Program-made: the position numbers and the translations under genes
The notes under the pieces: generated by a model
What the model was told of the DNA's origin: nothing
What the model saw: the letters and a program-made list of their open reading frames with translations, nothing else
The model's database searches: none
In this document: in pieces, positions 45,202 through 54,295 of the stretch
How positions within the stretch are numbered: position 1 is the stretch's first letter
How the letters are laid out: each line of letters starts with the position of its first letter
Assembly (NCBI RefSeq): GCF_008369915.1
Contig: NZ_VSRN01000001.1
Location: 4,212,501-4,276,500, forward strand
DNA length: 64,000 bases
Direction: 5' to 3'
DNA from: Dyadobacter sp. UC 10
GTDB taxonomy: Bacteria > Bacteroidota > Bacteroidia > Cytophagales > Spirosomataceae

Positions 45202-46305
45202 TTAGTAACAGCCCTTGCTGTTGATAATAATGCTGGCATCCATCTGCTCATATTCAGCGCCGATCGTTTTGCAGATCAGGTTCATTTTTTCAAAAAGCGG
45301 CTCGTCAGAAAGGGAGGCCGTCAGGTAGCAGTTCTGCATTACTTCCGGATCAAAAATAATTTTCACTCCGTATGATTTTTCGAGGGTTGCGAACACGTCG
45401 GCAATGGGTGTTCCTTTGAATTCAAACGATTGTCGCTGAATCGGTAATTCGAGCAGTTTTGGATCCGGTACCAGGCTGCGGGTAAGTCGTAACTCTTTGG
45501 CGGCAAATACGATTTGCTGATTCGGCGTCAGTATCATCCCGCCCAGTTTTTCGTCGGCATGCTGACTTGCCAATGCTTCCTTGGTCATCGGAAACACCGA
45601 AACTTTCCCTGTTTTAACCACCACTTTCACTTCCTTGTCGTTTTCAAATGCCCTTACCCGGAAGCTGGTACCCAATACTTTCGTCGCCAGCGAACGTGCG
45701 TATACATAGAAGGGTTTGTTCGGGTTTTTGGCCACCTCAAAAAAAGCTTCGCCAGTCAGGAATACCTCGCGCCTGTTCCCCTCGAACCTGGCGGGATAAG
45801 TAATGCGGCTGTCTGGTTGCAGTAAAATGGTACTTCCATCATCCAGCGTGATCAGTTTAACCCTGGTAGTTGTATTCTGCTGCTCCACCAGCGGCTCTTC
45901 TATTTTGCTCAGGATTACCTTGTACTGATCGGACTGTTGCGTGTTGATACGCTGCTTGTTAAACCACCATCCTGCAAAAAGCAACGCAAGCACTGAGGCG
46001 GCCAGATGGTACCAGTTCGGTCTGAATTTGAGCCAGAGCGTCGATCTTCTGGCGGCATTTTCACCGATTGCGTGAGACAGCCGGTAAATTTCGTTGGCTA
46101 CTTCCTCGTCTGAAATCTGGTCAAATGTGACCTCTGTCGCAGTCAGCAGCTCTTTTGCCTTTTCAGCAACTTCTATCCTATCCGGATTTTGTTCCAGCCA
46201 CTCCTCCCAGGCCGATGCGGCGACCGGATCGCGGAACAAAACCCATTTCCGGAACAAAGGATCTGCGGCGAGTTCTTCCGGAAGATAATTGCGGTAATTC
46301 TGCAT
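45202..46305 (-). CDS. FecR family anti-sigma factor
   Basis: A 367-residue protein from the ATG at 46303-46305; the frame upstream begins with TTG. The cytoplasmic anti-sigma part (residues 1-~95, EEWLEQNPDRIEVAEKA) is followed by one membrane helix (~103-120, LAASVLALLFAGWWF) and the periplasmic FecR domain with ITLDDGSTILLQPDSRI and REVFLTGEAFFEVAKN. The C-terminal DUF4974 part (IADVFATLEKSYGVKI) is the STN-like contact. It is the partner of the STN-type SusC. Its cognate ECF sigma factor is not adjacent but 4.6 kb upstream, past an opposite-strand block. Confidence 0.93.
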   Translation of the reverse strand: MQNYRNYLPEELAADPLFRKWVLFRDPVAASAWEEWLEQNPDRIEVAEKAKELLTATEVTFDQISDEEVANEIYRLSHAIGENAARRSTLWLKFRPNWYHLAASVLALLFAGWWFNKQRINTQQSDQYKVILSKIEEPLVEQQNTTTRVKLITLDDGSTILLQPDSRITYPARFEGNRREVFLTGEAFFEVAKNPNKPFYVYARSLATKVLGTSFRVRAFENDKEVKVVVKTGKVSVFPMTKEALASQHADEKLGGMILTPNQQIVFAAKELRLTRSLVPDPKLLELPIQRQSFEFKGTPIADVFATLEKSYGVKIIFDPEVMQNCYLTASLSDEPLFEKMNLICKTIGAEYEQMDASIIINSKGCY

Positions 46306-46513
46306 AAATGGCAAATGAAAATTAGGCTATTTGATATAAGGATGCAGGAATATTGGGGTAATACTCTTTTTGTGGAAATTATTTTTGGGAAGTATTGCCG
46401 ATGGATTGCCAGGTCACTCCATTTGCACATTCTTTAAAGCTGGAATCAGAATTAACCCGGTTATTTAGAGAAGTTAATAGGGAACCCAAATTTTAATCCA
46501 AATACCTGACTCT

Positions 46514-46918
46514 TTGGCCTGTATCAATCGGAGTGTATTTTTCATTTTGCTCGTCAGCCTGTCAGGCTGCGGCCTCTTCATTGACCGTACCACTGTGGTT
46601 TACGGCACCATTACTGATCAGAATGACCAGCCTGTGGATAGTATTCTGGTAGTGATCGACGGGGTCAAAGGTTTCAAGTACGAAACTTTGAAACAAGTTT
46701 ATTCAGGTGAAGATGGCAGCTATGAACTGGTTGTAGATGTGCCTAAGCGATTTTCCTCCACCAACATTATAATAGATACTTCTCCCATCGACACTGCCGG
46801 AAGTGAGAGGCCATTTAAAAGAATTAGGATTGAGAAGAATGGTAATCGTACCAGCAACTGTTGTTTCGCTTCAATCGGAGAGAAGACCAAATATGACTTT
46901 CAATTAATACCTAAATAA
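46514..46918 (+). CDS. Carboxypeptidase-regulatory-like lipoprotein, copy 1
   Basis: A 134-residue lipoprotein (signal ending LSGC) with one transthyretin/CarboxypepD_reg-like domain: DRTTVVYGTITDQNDQP, then GSYELVVDVP, closing with KTKYDFQLIPK. The only usable start in frame is TTG at 46514; copies 2 and 3 use ATG, so this 5' end may be damaged. A TAG closes the frame at 46478-46480. Paralogous to the next two genes. Function unknown; such domains are often adhesive or linker modules. Confidence 0.62.
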   Translation: MACINRSVFFILLVSLSGCGLFIDRTTVVYGTITDQNDQPVDSILVVIDGVKGFKYETLKQVYSGEDGSYELVVDVPKRFSSTNIIIDTSPIDTAGSERPFKRIRIEKNGNRTSNCCFASIGEKTKYDFQLIPK

Positions 46919-46954
46919 ATCGAAAATGAAACACAAACTATAAACAAACAGAAA

Positions 46955-47356
46955 ATGATTCGACTATTCTTTATCTGTGTATGCCTGACCTTTCTGCTGT
47001 CGCATTGCTTTTTGAAACAAGACCGCACTACTGTGGTTTACGGGACAATTACAGATGAGAAGGGACAGCCGGTGGATAGTATTTTGGTAGTTATCAAAGG
47101 GGCGCAGGGTTTTAAGTATGAAAGGTTGAAAGAAGTTTACTCTGGTAAAGATGGCAGCTATGAATTGGTTGTGGATGTGCCCAGGAAATATGGCTCAGCT
47201 AATGTGACTGTACCATTTGGTTCGTACGAAAACCCGAAATACGACAAGAATTATAAAGGCAAGAGAACTTTTAAAAATGATCAGTTTACGAAAAATTGTT
47301 GCAGCGCTTCTATTGGCAATAAGACAAAATATGATTTTCAACTAATACCTAAATAA
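46955..47356 (+). CDS. Carboxypeptidase-regulatory-like lipoprotein, copy 2
   Basis: 133 residues, signal ending LSHC. The same core DRTTVVYGTITDEKGQP, VDSILVVIKG, GSYELVVDVPRKYGSA and ending KTKYDFQLIPK. It has a double Cys (NCCSAS) shared with the other copies, perhaps forming a disulfide. Separated from copy 1 by 36 bases and from copy 3 by 5 bases, on the same strand. Most divergence among the copies is in the middle loop after SA(N/D). Confidence 0.7.
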   Translation: MIRLFFICVCLTFLLSHCFLKQDRTTVVYGTITDEKGQPVDSILVVIKGAQGFKYERLKEVYSGKDGSYELVVDVPRKYGSANVTVPFGSYENPKYDKNYKGKRTFKNDQFTKNCCSASIGNKTKYDFQLIPK

Positions 47357-47361
47357 CTGAT

Positions 47362-47790
47362 ATGAATACACAGACTATGAGACAGAGAAAAAAAACCACA
47401 TTCATTTTACTTGCCTGCCTGAGCTTTTTGCTCACGGGATGCTTCCTTAAGCAAGACCGTACCACAGTGGTCTACGGGACCATTACGGATGAGGAGGGGC
47501 AGCCGGTGGATAGTATTCTGGTAGTGATAGACGGTGTCAAAGGTTTCAAGTACGAGAGGTTGAAGCAAGTTTATTCGGGTGAGGATGGTGGCTATGAACT
47601 GGTTGTAGATGTGCCAAGGAAATATGGCTCAGCAGATATTGGAATTCCTTTTGGACTGGTCGATAATCCCAAATACGAGAAGAATTATAAGGACGTAAAT
47701 GTGGAGAAAAATGATAAACGTACTAGGAATTGCTGTACTGCTTCGATTGGCAACAAGACAAAATATGATTTTCAACTAATACCTAAATAG
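47362..47790 (+). CDS. Carboxypeptidase-regulatory-like lipoprotein, copy 3
   Basis: 142 residues from the ATG at 47362 (an internal ATG at 47377 is equally possible), signal ending LTGC. Identical core layout to copies 1 and 2, ending KTKYDFQLIPK. The C-terminal DNA, reading CAACTAATACCTAAATA, is nearly the same in all copies, pointing to recent tandem duplication. It precedes the broken lipase gene by 27 bases. Confidence 0.7.
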   Translation: MNTQTMRQRKKTTFILLACLSFLLTGCFLKQDRTTVVYGTITDEEGQPVDSILVVIDGVKGFKYERLKQVYSGEDGGYELVVDVPRKYGSADIGIPFGLVDNPKYEKNYKDVNVEKNDKRTRNCCTASIGNKTKYDFQLIPK

Positions 47791-47817
47791 TCAACTTTCA
47801 ATTTTAACTCAATTGCC

Positions 47818-50800
47818 ATGATGCATTTCTTAAAATGCAGTAGAGGGAAACTATGTCTTTTCCTCCTGCTCTCTCATTGTGTTGTTTCTACAGTTTCAGC
47901 TCAGGATTATGATCAGCTACGGGATATCAGGCTGAAAGCGCTGGACTTGTCCGGTCTGGGCAAAACCCTTTTTCTCAATGCCGGAATAACCAACCAGCGG
48001 GAAGTTGATTATTTCAAAGGGCTGTCAAACAGCCAGTTGGAAAGGCCTGAGCGTGTAACTTCGGACGAATGGCAAAATTTGTATGAAAGGTTAATGGATG
48101 CGGATTTAAGACCGGAAGAAGAGAAATTGGCGAATTTTGACAAATGGATGGAAACTGATCCGGAAAAGATCACCAAGAGCGACACGATACCAATAGGAAT
48201 AATGAACCTGGAAGGTATATACCTGACCGGTACACAAATTGCGGAAAACGAAACTCAAAAAAAGGTTAGTAGGCATGTTGATTTTGCTAAATACGAAAAG
48301 GTGAGAATAGTTTCTGCCTCGGTACTACAGGAGCATATTTATCAGGCAGAGGTTATTTTTAGATTGAGTCCACGACTCTACTTTTCAAACCAGAATGATC
48401 ATGTAAAAGCGGTAGAGATCAATTTTGGGGATGGGAAAGGATACCGTAGTTTTCCGCTCTCGGAACAGCTGATACCCCATCGTTTTGAATCGGACGGCGA
48501 GCATTTGATACAGATTCGGCTGACAACCGGAGAAGTTGTTTATCGCTTTGAAACCAAAGTGAATGTCCTTCAAATGAAGCGCATAAAGCCATTTGCAGAA
48601 TTTCAAATCTCGGCTAACAGGATCTATAGCGATATTGCGGATAGCGACAGATCAGCGAGAGCGGCATTGGCAGGAGGGAATGTGAGGATCGTTCTGGGGT
48701 GTGATCAGATTTTTAATAAGCCAATCATTATTGCGGAAGGTCTTGACCTAGGACAGGACGTGTTTTTGGACTACCTCGAAGCCAAATACAGAGACGGGCT
48801 AGACCAATTTTTAACGGAAGGTTATGATCTGGTATTTCTTGATTATACAGATGGTCGGGCGGCGATTCAGGACAATGCTCAAGTATTATAAACGCTGATT
48901 CTGCATGTAAATGCAACGAAAAGCGGTTCGATAAAATCAATTGTGATCGGCGAAAGTATGAGCGGGCTCGTAGCCCGATGGGCACTAACCGAAATGGAGA
49001 AAAATGGCCAGGATCATCAGGTGCGGCTGATGCTATGTTATGATACACCCCATCAGGGAGCGAATGTACCAGTTGGTCTTACCCAGTTGATGCATGAGGC
49101 CGGTCCTACATTACTAACCAAGGCGATCCTAAAGTTTTTCGCGAAAGGCTGGCGCAATTACTATAAGGCTATGGGAACGCCTGCCGCCAGACAGCTCCTG
49201 CTGCATCAGACCAACCATCCGAATGTCGGTGGGAAACACGCCGATTTTGATCTGTTTCGAACCCAGCTATCAGCTCTTGGTAATGGAGGTTATCCACAGA
49301 ATTGCCGGAATATAGCTGTTACGCATGGCAGTATGGATGCGGGTGACCGCGAGTTGTTTGAAAGATATAATTATGGTGACAGGATACTACGAAGCTGGAC
49401 ACCGTTCGGCTTGCAAAACACAAACATCGATGTACATACAAATCAACTTGGTCAGAATACCAATGTACTTCGCTTTGCAAGCTGGGGCATTTTTTCCAAG
49501 TCTGTCGGTATCAACCGGAAGTATAATAGCCCATTGAATGACGATTTTTTGCCGGGAGGGCGTTCCACTTTCTCTGTCCCAAACAAGCTTTTCTTTGCGA
49601 CCGACAGCCTAAACTTTTGCTTCGTGCCTACTTTTAGTGCTATTGATTATCAGGGGCCAAGGGTCACCCAAGCGGAGCGCGAGTTGTTAAACGTAGCTGC
49701 TGTAAATGCTGAAACGATTGATCGTAAAACACCATTTGCAGCGATTTATGGGAATAATGATAACACTCCCCATGTGGATCCAGAAGAAATTCAATGGAAC
49801 AACATCGGTATCGCCGAAAACCTACTAACATGGGTCGGCGCCTGTCCGGTAATTCCCCTGCCGCCGGTGCCGACAATCACGACTTATCCTGTTTGCCATC
49901 CATTCAATAAAAAGAGGACCACCGAGGACAACACAGCCTCTGTCATAGTATCACTGGCTACCCCGTCCAATGGGCTGTATGTTCATAACTGGACTGTGAC
50001 ACCGGGTGACCAACATTTTACGACCACGGGCGATAACATAACTTTTCAGGCTGAAAGCGCAGGTGTATATCAAATCACTTGCGTGCGTACGTACCCGAAC
50101 CGCAGGGATATCAGCAGTACTTACTCAGTCGATATGCTTGTTGCCGATTGCAAAGACGTTACCGCTGATCCCGAAACTCCAACAGAGCTTAACCTGGCGG
50201 AAGCGGATGTATTAGCAAGCGATGTCTGGGAAAATGACTTTTTACTCACTACCGCCACCGACTCGCTGGCCACATTTGCGCATTATACCCCCAACCCAAA
50301 ATCCTGTATGCCACCCTGGAAAACGGTACGTTCGTGTCAAGCGCGACGTTGCTTGCGAGCGGGATGTTTGAAGAATTTGCAGCGCTGTTTGCCGCTATTG
50401 ATCCGCGTATTGCGCTTCCTGTCCGGCTCAAAACTTTCACGGTGAAAGCCGAGGGTACAACTGCATTGCTGGAATGGGAAACGGAAAGTGAGCTGAACAG
50501 CAGCCATTTTGAAATCGAGCGAAGCGAAACCGGACGCGATTGGGTTGCTATTGGTTTGGTTCCGGCAAAAAATATCCCCGGTGAATCGGCGGAGTATCTC
50601 TATACAGATCAGAATATTACAGCAAAGCGGATTTATTACCGGCTCAAAATGACAGATCGAGATTCGACTTTCGCTTACAGCCAGATTCGTTCCGTAGCAT
50701 TCGGCACAGAATCCGAGGTTGCCGCGTATCCCAATCCGGTCGGTTCGGAGGGTGACATTCAGATCTTGCTGGGAGAAAAAGGAATTAAAAGTGTCCGTAT

Positions 50801-50945
50801 CTACGACCTCGCGGGAAAGCTGGTCTTGAAATCAGGCATAGCCGATGTAAAAGTTAATGTACAAGAGTTGCCGGCAGGGAAGTATATTTTGCATATTGAA
50901 ATGCAAGACGGCAGTAAAATAAGCCGCACAATTCTAAAGAAGTAG
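47818..50945 (+). pseudogene. T9SS-exported alpha/beta-hydrolase (lipase/esterase), broken by a stop and a frameshift
   Basis: Reconstructed as one gene of ~1040 codons. Signal peptide (LLLSHCVVSTVSAQ), an N-terminal beta-rich region, then a hydrolase core with the nucleophile elbow IGESMSGLVARWA (Ser at ~codon 380) and YDTPHQGANVP. The C-terminal region holds a PKD-like stretch and a T9SS sorting domain (AAYPNPVGS, IYDLAGKLVLKSG, LPAGKYIL). Lesion 1: TAA at 48889-48891 in the same frame as both flanks, one base from CAA. Lesion 2: near 50295-50300 the frame shifts; one extra A in CCCAAAATCC would restore PKILYATLENGTF. The middle piece ends at 50445 in nonsense sequence. Probably inactive unless recoded. 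Confidence 0.82.
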
Positions 50946-50953
50946 CGAAGATC

Positions 50954-51532
50954 CTATTGGAAATAAATGCAGGCCAAAAGCAAGGTTTGGCTCACGAGGT
51001 GCATTTGTACTTTTAGCGAGTTGATCGCTTTGAACAATAAATTCGCCACCGATTGCCTGTTCACCTGCATCAGGTCGGCGATTTGTTCGTTGTCCATTCC
51101 TTCATAGTATTTAAGGAATATCGCTTCTTTTTGGCGTCGGGGCAATTCTTCAAGCGCAGTACGAACTTTTACCTGATTCTCCGTAAAAGCCTCATGCTGC
51201 TCTATTTCCGTTTCAATGGTCTGGTAATCGGATAGTTCTGCGGCTTCTTCAATATCCATTTGTGCATGCACATTGTTGTTTTTCCTAAACTCCTGCATCA
51301 ACTGATTTCGCAGGGCCCTCAGAAAATAAATAGTCACAAACTGGATCTGAATAGTGCTCCTTTTCTCCCAGATGTGGATCAGTAAATCCTGGATTGAGTC
51401 TTTGATAAACTCCCTGTCAGCAGTAAAATTGGTTGCATAGTTGAAAAGCGTGCGGTATTGCTTGTCTGCAAGCTGACAAAATGCAAGACTGTCTCCGGCC
51501 TGGGATTCATGCCAGAGGTTCAGAAGAACCAT
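50954..51532 (-). CDS. ECF RNA polymerase sigma-70 factor
   Basis: 192 residues from the ATG at 51530-51532; the frame extends to a TTG at 51565. Region 2 includes YATNFTADREFIKDSIQDLLIHIWE, and region 4 LPRRQKEAIFLKYYEGMDNEQIADLM followed by NRQSVANLLFKAINSLK. This is the FecI-like group used with FecR and STN-type SusC in Bacteroidota. It is transcribed in the same direction as FecR-SusC-SusD, but FecR begins 4.6 kb away. Only this sigma factor is in the window, so it is the likely partner. Confidence 0.92.
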   Translation of the reverse strand: MVLLNLWHESQAGDSLAFCQLADKQYRTLFNYATNFTADREFIKDSIQDLLIHIWEKRSTIQIQFVTIYFLRALRNQLMQEFRKNNNVHAQMDIEEAAELSDYQTIETEIEQHEAFTENQVKVRTALEELPRRQKEAIFLKYYEGMDNEQIADLMQVNRQSVANLLFKAINSLKVQMHLVSQTLLLACIYFQ

Positions 51533-51704
51533 GTTCTCCTCAGCGATGCGTTGTCTCTTATTCAAATCTTGTCAGGTATGAAACAAATAAACCGTTATTT
51601 TATAATAACTTAAAATATAAGGATGACTTTATTTTTTTATTTAGAATAATCTGCCGCATAACTGAATTTTAGCCAAATATAATCCATCATTTAACGGATC
51701 ATAT

Positions 51705-51744
51705 TTTGTCAGACTAAGCGGACCGGGCCGCTCAGTCTGACAAA
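51705..51744 (-). terminator. Terminator of the RidA gene
   Basis: Long stem: TTTGTCAGACT and AGTCTGACAAA enclose a second stem AGCGG/CCGCT around ACCGGG. It lies 8 bases after the minus-strand RidA stop, ahead of the sigma gene. Confidence 0.75.
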
Positions 51745-51751
51745 TCAACTA

Positions 51752-52210
51752 CTAGACGTAAGCAATGCAATCAATCTCGACCAGCGAATCCCCCGGCACG
51801 CCACCGTATACAGCCACAGTAGTACGGCAGGGAGGTTTGCTGCCGAAACGGCCTTTGTAGGCGTCGTTCATTTTCTTGTAGTCATTCAAATCGTGTAGGA
51901 AAACGCTGCATTTGAGTACTTTTTCCATGGAAGAACCGGCTTTGATCAGCTCCTTCTCCAGCTCGTCGAGCACGTGTTTGGTGTGGGCGGTAATATCGCC
52001 TTCAAAGTGGGCCCCTTTTCCCGCGATAAAAACAAGGTTATTGAATTTGGTATGGCCAGAAAATAAGGGTACATCATTGTACATTTCGACACTACCCACT
52101 TCTTTTTCGGGAGCCACTTCCGCCTTCGCTTTCGCGGCGACACCAATGCCGGCTATTCCTGCTACTGATGCGAAAAGTTTCTTGATAAGTGATCTTCTTT
52201 CGGATTTCAT
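51752..52210 (-). CDS. Exported RidA (YjgF) family enamine/imine deaminase
   Basis: 152 residues. The N-terminus MKSERRSLIKKLFASVAG is Tat-like, followed by a hydrophobic stretch and an Ala-rich cleavage site. The RidA fold follows, with the conserved Arg in PPCRTTVAVYG and Glu in LVEIDCIAYV, the residues that hydrolyse 2-aminoacrylate-type enamines/imines to keto acids and ammonia. RidA is normally cytosolic; export suggests it works with the Tat-exported PLP enzyme of the same locus. Confidence 0.85.
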   Translation of the reverse strand: MKSERRSLIKKLFASVAGIAGIGVAAKAKAEVAPEKEVGSVEMYNDVPLFSGHTKFNNLVFIAGKGAHFEGDITAHTKHVLDELEKELIKAGSSMEKVLKCSVFLHDLNDYKKMNDAYKGRFGSKPPCRTTVAVYGGVPGDSLVEIDCIAYV

Positions 52211-52243
52211 AATTGTCTGAATTGAGTTTATAAATAAGCTGTC

Positions 52244-53725
52244 TTAGGATCTTTTCTTTTTGCTCTTTTTAGTGAGTTTGTCGCTGGCTGGCAGGGTGAT
52301 TTTCCAGATACTGCCGCCCGCCTTGTTTCCGCCTTGCTTTCCACCGTATTCAATCACATACAAAGTGTTTCCAACCAGCAATGCATCGGTAGGAGAGGTG
52401 AAATTGTCGACTATGCGTGTGGTTTTTATCTTGTAATTATCAGCCGGTTTGTCGTAAATCATTTCAAGATGTAGCAGGTCTTTGCCCTGCCGGCGCAGCG
52501 CGCTCGGGTTAGCGATGCCATTTCTGGGCCCGCCGGTATATCTGATCACAAATCCGTCCCCCGCCAGATCTTTTGCCAGTGCTTTTTCATTATCGAAAAA
52601 TAACCCCAGCGGCGAGGAATGGGCATTGAAAGTACCCACAGTAACGCCCGTAGTATCTCCATCCATGACAATCCCGGTTTTACGGTCGCGGTATTCATTC
52701 GCGTCGGGTCCCAGGTTCTGTACTGCCGGGGTGAATTTGACGTCTTCCGGTCTTTTAGGGAAATCCGGGTCATTGTGAAAATACTTCATGAGCCAGGCGA
52801 AAGCAAACTTGCTTAAAAACGGATCTTTTTCGGGATCGGGCTGGTAGTCGGGAAACTGCTGCGGATTGTCGATTCCTCCCATGACCCAGGGAAATCCGTA
52901 ATGGTGCCCTTCTCTCACCCAAAACATATCTTCCGGGTGGTCGTAATCGCCCGAATTTGATACCGCAAAAAGATTTCCTTTGGCATCAAACGCCATATCA
53001 TAAGCATTCCGGATTCCCTCGGCAAAGAGATATCCTTCCTTTTTCATTTGCGAGATATCTGTGGTCAATACCAGATCTTTGGAAGTGATGGGAATACGGA
53101 AAATATTGGCAGTCAGTGCATTGTCGCGTGCGTTTGGGTATTCTCCTCCATTGTCCTGTACTTCTCCGTGGTCCGTTCTTGCGCCGGTATTAACGTAAAT
53201 GAATTTCTTGTCGGGACTGATTTCCAGCGCATTCCAGCCGTGATCAAAAGTAGTTTTGTTAGCCCCGTATTCAACCGTATTGAAAACAACCGTCATTTCG
53301 GGTTTTTCAACTCCCGGCGTCATTTCATAACGGACCATCCGGCCTTTATTTCCCTTGTTGTTATTGACACTCACGTTCCCCGCCAGGAAAAGGGTATTGC
53401 CATTAAATGCAGCGCCCTGCAGTCGCGGGATACCGTGGTCTTCAACCGAAAAAATCTTTTTGCTTTCCGGCTTTCCGTCCACTTCCACGATTTTGATCAC
53501 ATCGCCAAAAAAGGTAGTATAGTAGATCTCACCCGTCAATGGATGGCGGATGATCCGCACTGCTTCGGGCTCTACCTTCATGTATTCCTCAATGGTAATA
53601 TCATTCCGAAGCGCAACCGGCGTTTTCGTGCCGGTTTCTTTCGCCTGGGAAAATGCGTGGCCGGCATTGCCGAGTAAAAGCAGGGCTGCTAGTCCGTACC
53701 TGTAAATATTGCTGCGGTTTGACAT
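52244..53725 (-). CDS. PQQ-dependent sugar dehydrogenase-like beta-propeller
   Basis: A 493-residue exported protein (signal ending GHAFSQA). It has a six-blade glucose/sorbosone dehydrogenase (GSDH) pattern: PEAVRIIRHPLTGEIYYTTFFG, DHGWNALEISPDKKFIYVNTG, RNAYDMAFDAKGNLFAVSNS and SPTDALLVGNTLYVIEYGG. The blades carry the conserved NG/DG loops. It likely oxidises a sugar or polyol in the periplasm, passing electrons to the cytochrome c encoded next. PQQ binding is inferred from family membership. The C-terminus is Lys-rich. Confidence 0.8.
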   Translation of the reverse strand: MSNRSNIYRYGLAALLLLGNAGHAFSQAKETGTKTPVALRNDITIEEYMKVEPEAVRIIRHPLTGEIYYTTFFGDVIKIVEVDGKPESKKIFSVEDHGIPRLQGAAFNGNTLFLAGNVSVNNNKGNKGRMVRYEMTPGVEKPEMTVVFNTVEYGANKTTFDHGWNALEISPDKKFIYVNTGARTDHGEVQDNGGEYPNARDNALTANIFRIPITSKDLVLTTDISQMKKEGYLFAEGIRNAYDMAFDAKGNLFAVSNSGDYDHPEDMFWVREGHHYGFPWVMGGIDNPQQFPDYQPDPEKDPFLSKFAFAWLMKYFHNDPDFPKRPEDVKFTPAVQNLGPDANEYRDRKTGIVMDGDTTGVTVGTFNAHSSPLGLFFDNEKALAKDLAGDGFVIRYTGGPRNGIANPSALRRQGKDLLHLEMIYDKPADNYKIKTTRIVDNFTSPTDALLVGNTLYVIEYGGKQGGNKAGGSIWKITLPASDKLTKKSKKKRS

Positions 53726-53743
53726 GGATATATCGGTTCAGGG

Positions 53744-54178
53744 TTATTCTTTTTTGCCCAAATGACGGATGTACGCGACAAGCTGCCATTTTTGCTCATC
53801 TTCAAATACATCCTTGAAAGGCGGCATATTTCCCCGCCCGGTAGATAGTTTCCAGAATAAGGCACCGTCGGACTGACTTTTAACCAGCGTATCGTGAAAA
53901 TTTGCAGGTTTCTGCCCCAGGGCTCCTCCCGCAGCTCCGTCTCCATACCCTTCGTCGCCGTGGCAGGAAGCGCAGTATAAAGTGAAAAGTTCTTCGCCTT
54001 GCGCGAGTGTGAGCGGCTCTTCGTGGTGTGGATTTTTGAGGGTATCAGCCCAGGCAGGCGCCTTCCAGGGATCCTGGTGCTGACTGTCTTCATACTGGAA
54101 GTTACGCGACGAGAACCCGGCCAGGGCCAGGCCGAACAACAAAATAAAGCTTGCGGCGACACTCTTGTTTTGATGCAT
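53744..54178 (-). CDS. Periplasmic mono-heme cytochrome c
   Basis: 144 residues with a signal anchor (residues ~6-24), a heme-binding CASCH motif (Cys 69, Cys 72, His 73) and a likely axial Met in GRGNMPPFKD. The fold ends KWQLVAYIRHLGKKE, typical of class I c-type cytochromes. It sits between two PQQ-type dehydrogenase genes and ends 18 bases before the GSDH start, so it is their probable electron acceptor. Confidence 0.9.
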   Translation of the reverse strand: MHQNKSVAASFILLFGLALAGFSSRNFQYEDSQHQDPWKAPAWADTLKNPHHEEPLTLAQGEELFTLYCASCHGDEGYGDGAAGGALGQKPANFHDTLVKSQSDGALFWKLSTGRGNMPPFKDVFEDEQKWQLVAYIRHLGKKE

Positions 54179-54295
54179 TCAGTATACAGAAAAGGTGAAT
54201 ATAGAGATATCAGCATTTCTCCCTCCAACCCCCAAAAGGAATACTCAATTGCCGGAGAGTAATATCCACTTAATGAGGTTGGAAAGAGAAATGCC

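Noticed and set aside
47818..50945. Three separate genes (47818-48891, 48943-50445, 50334-50945)
   Set aside because: The first two are in the same frame separated by one TAA. The third restores the frame after a one-base loss, and domain order is that of a single secreted hydrolase.
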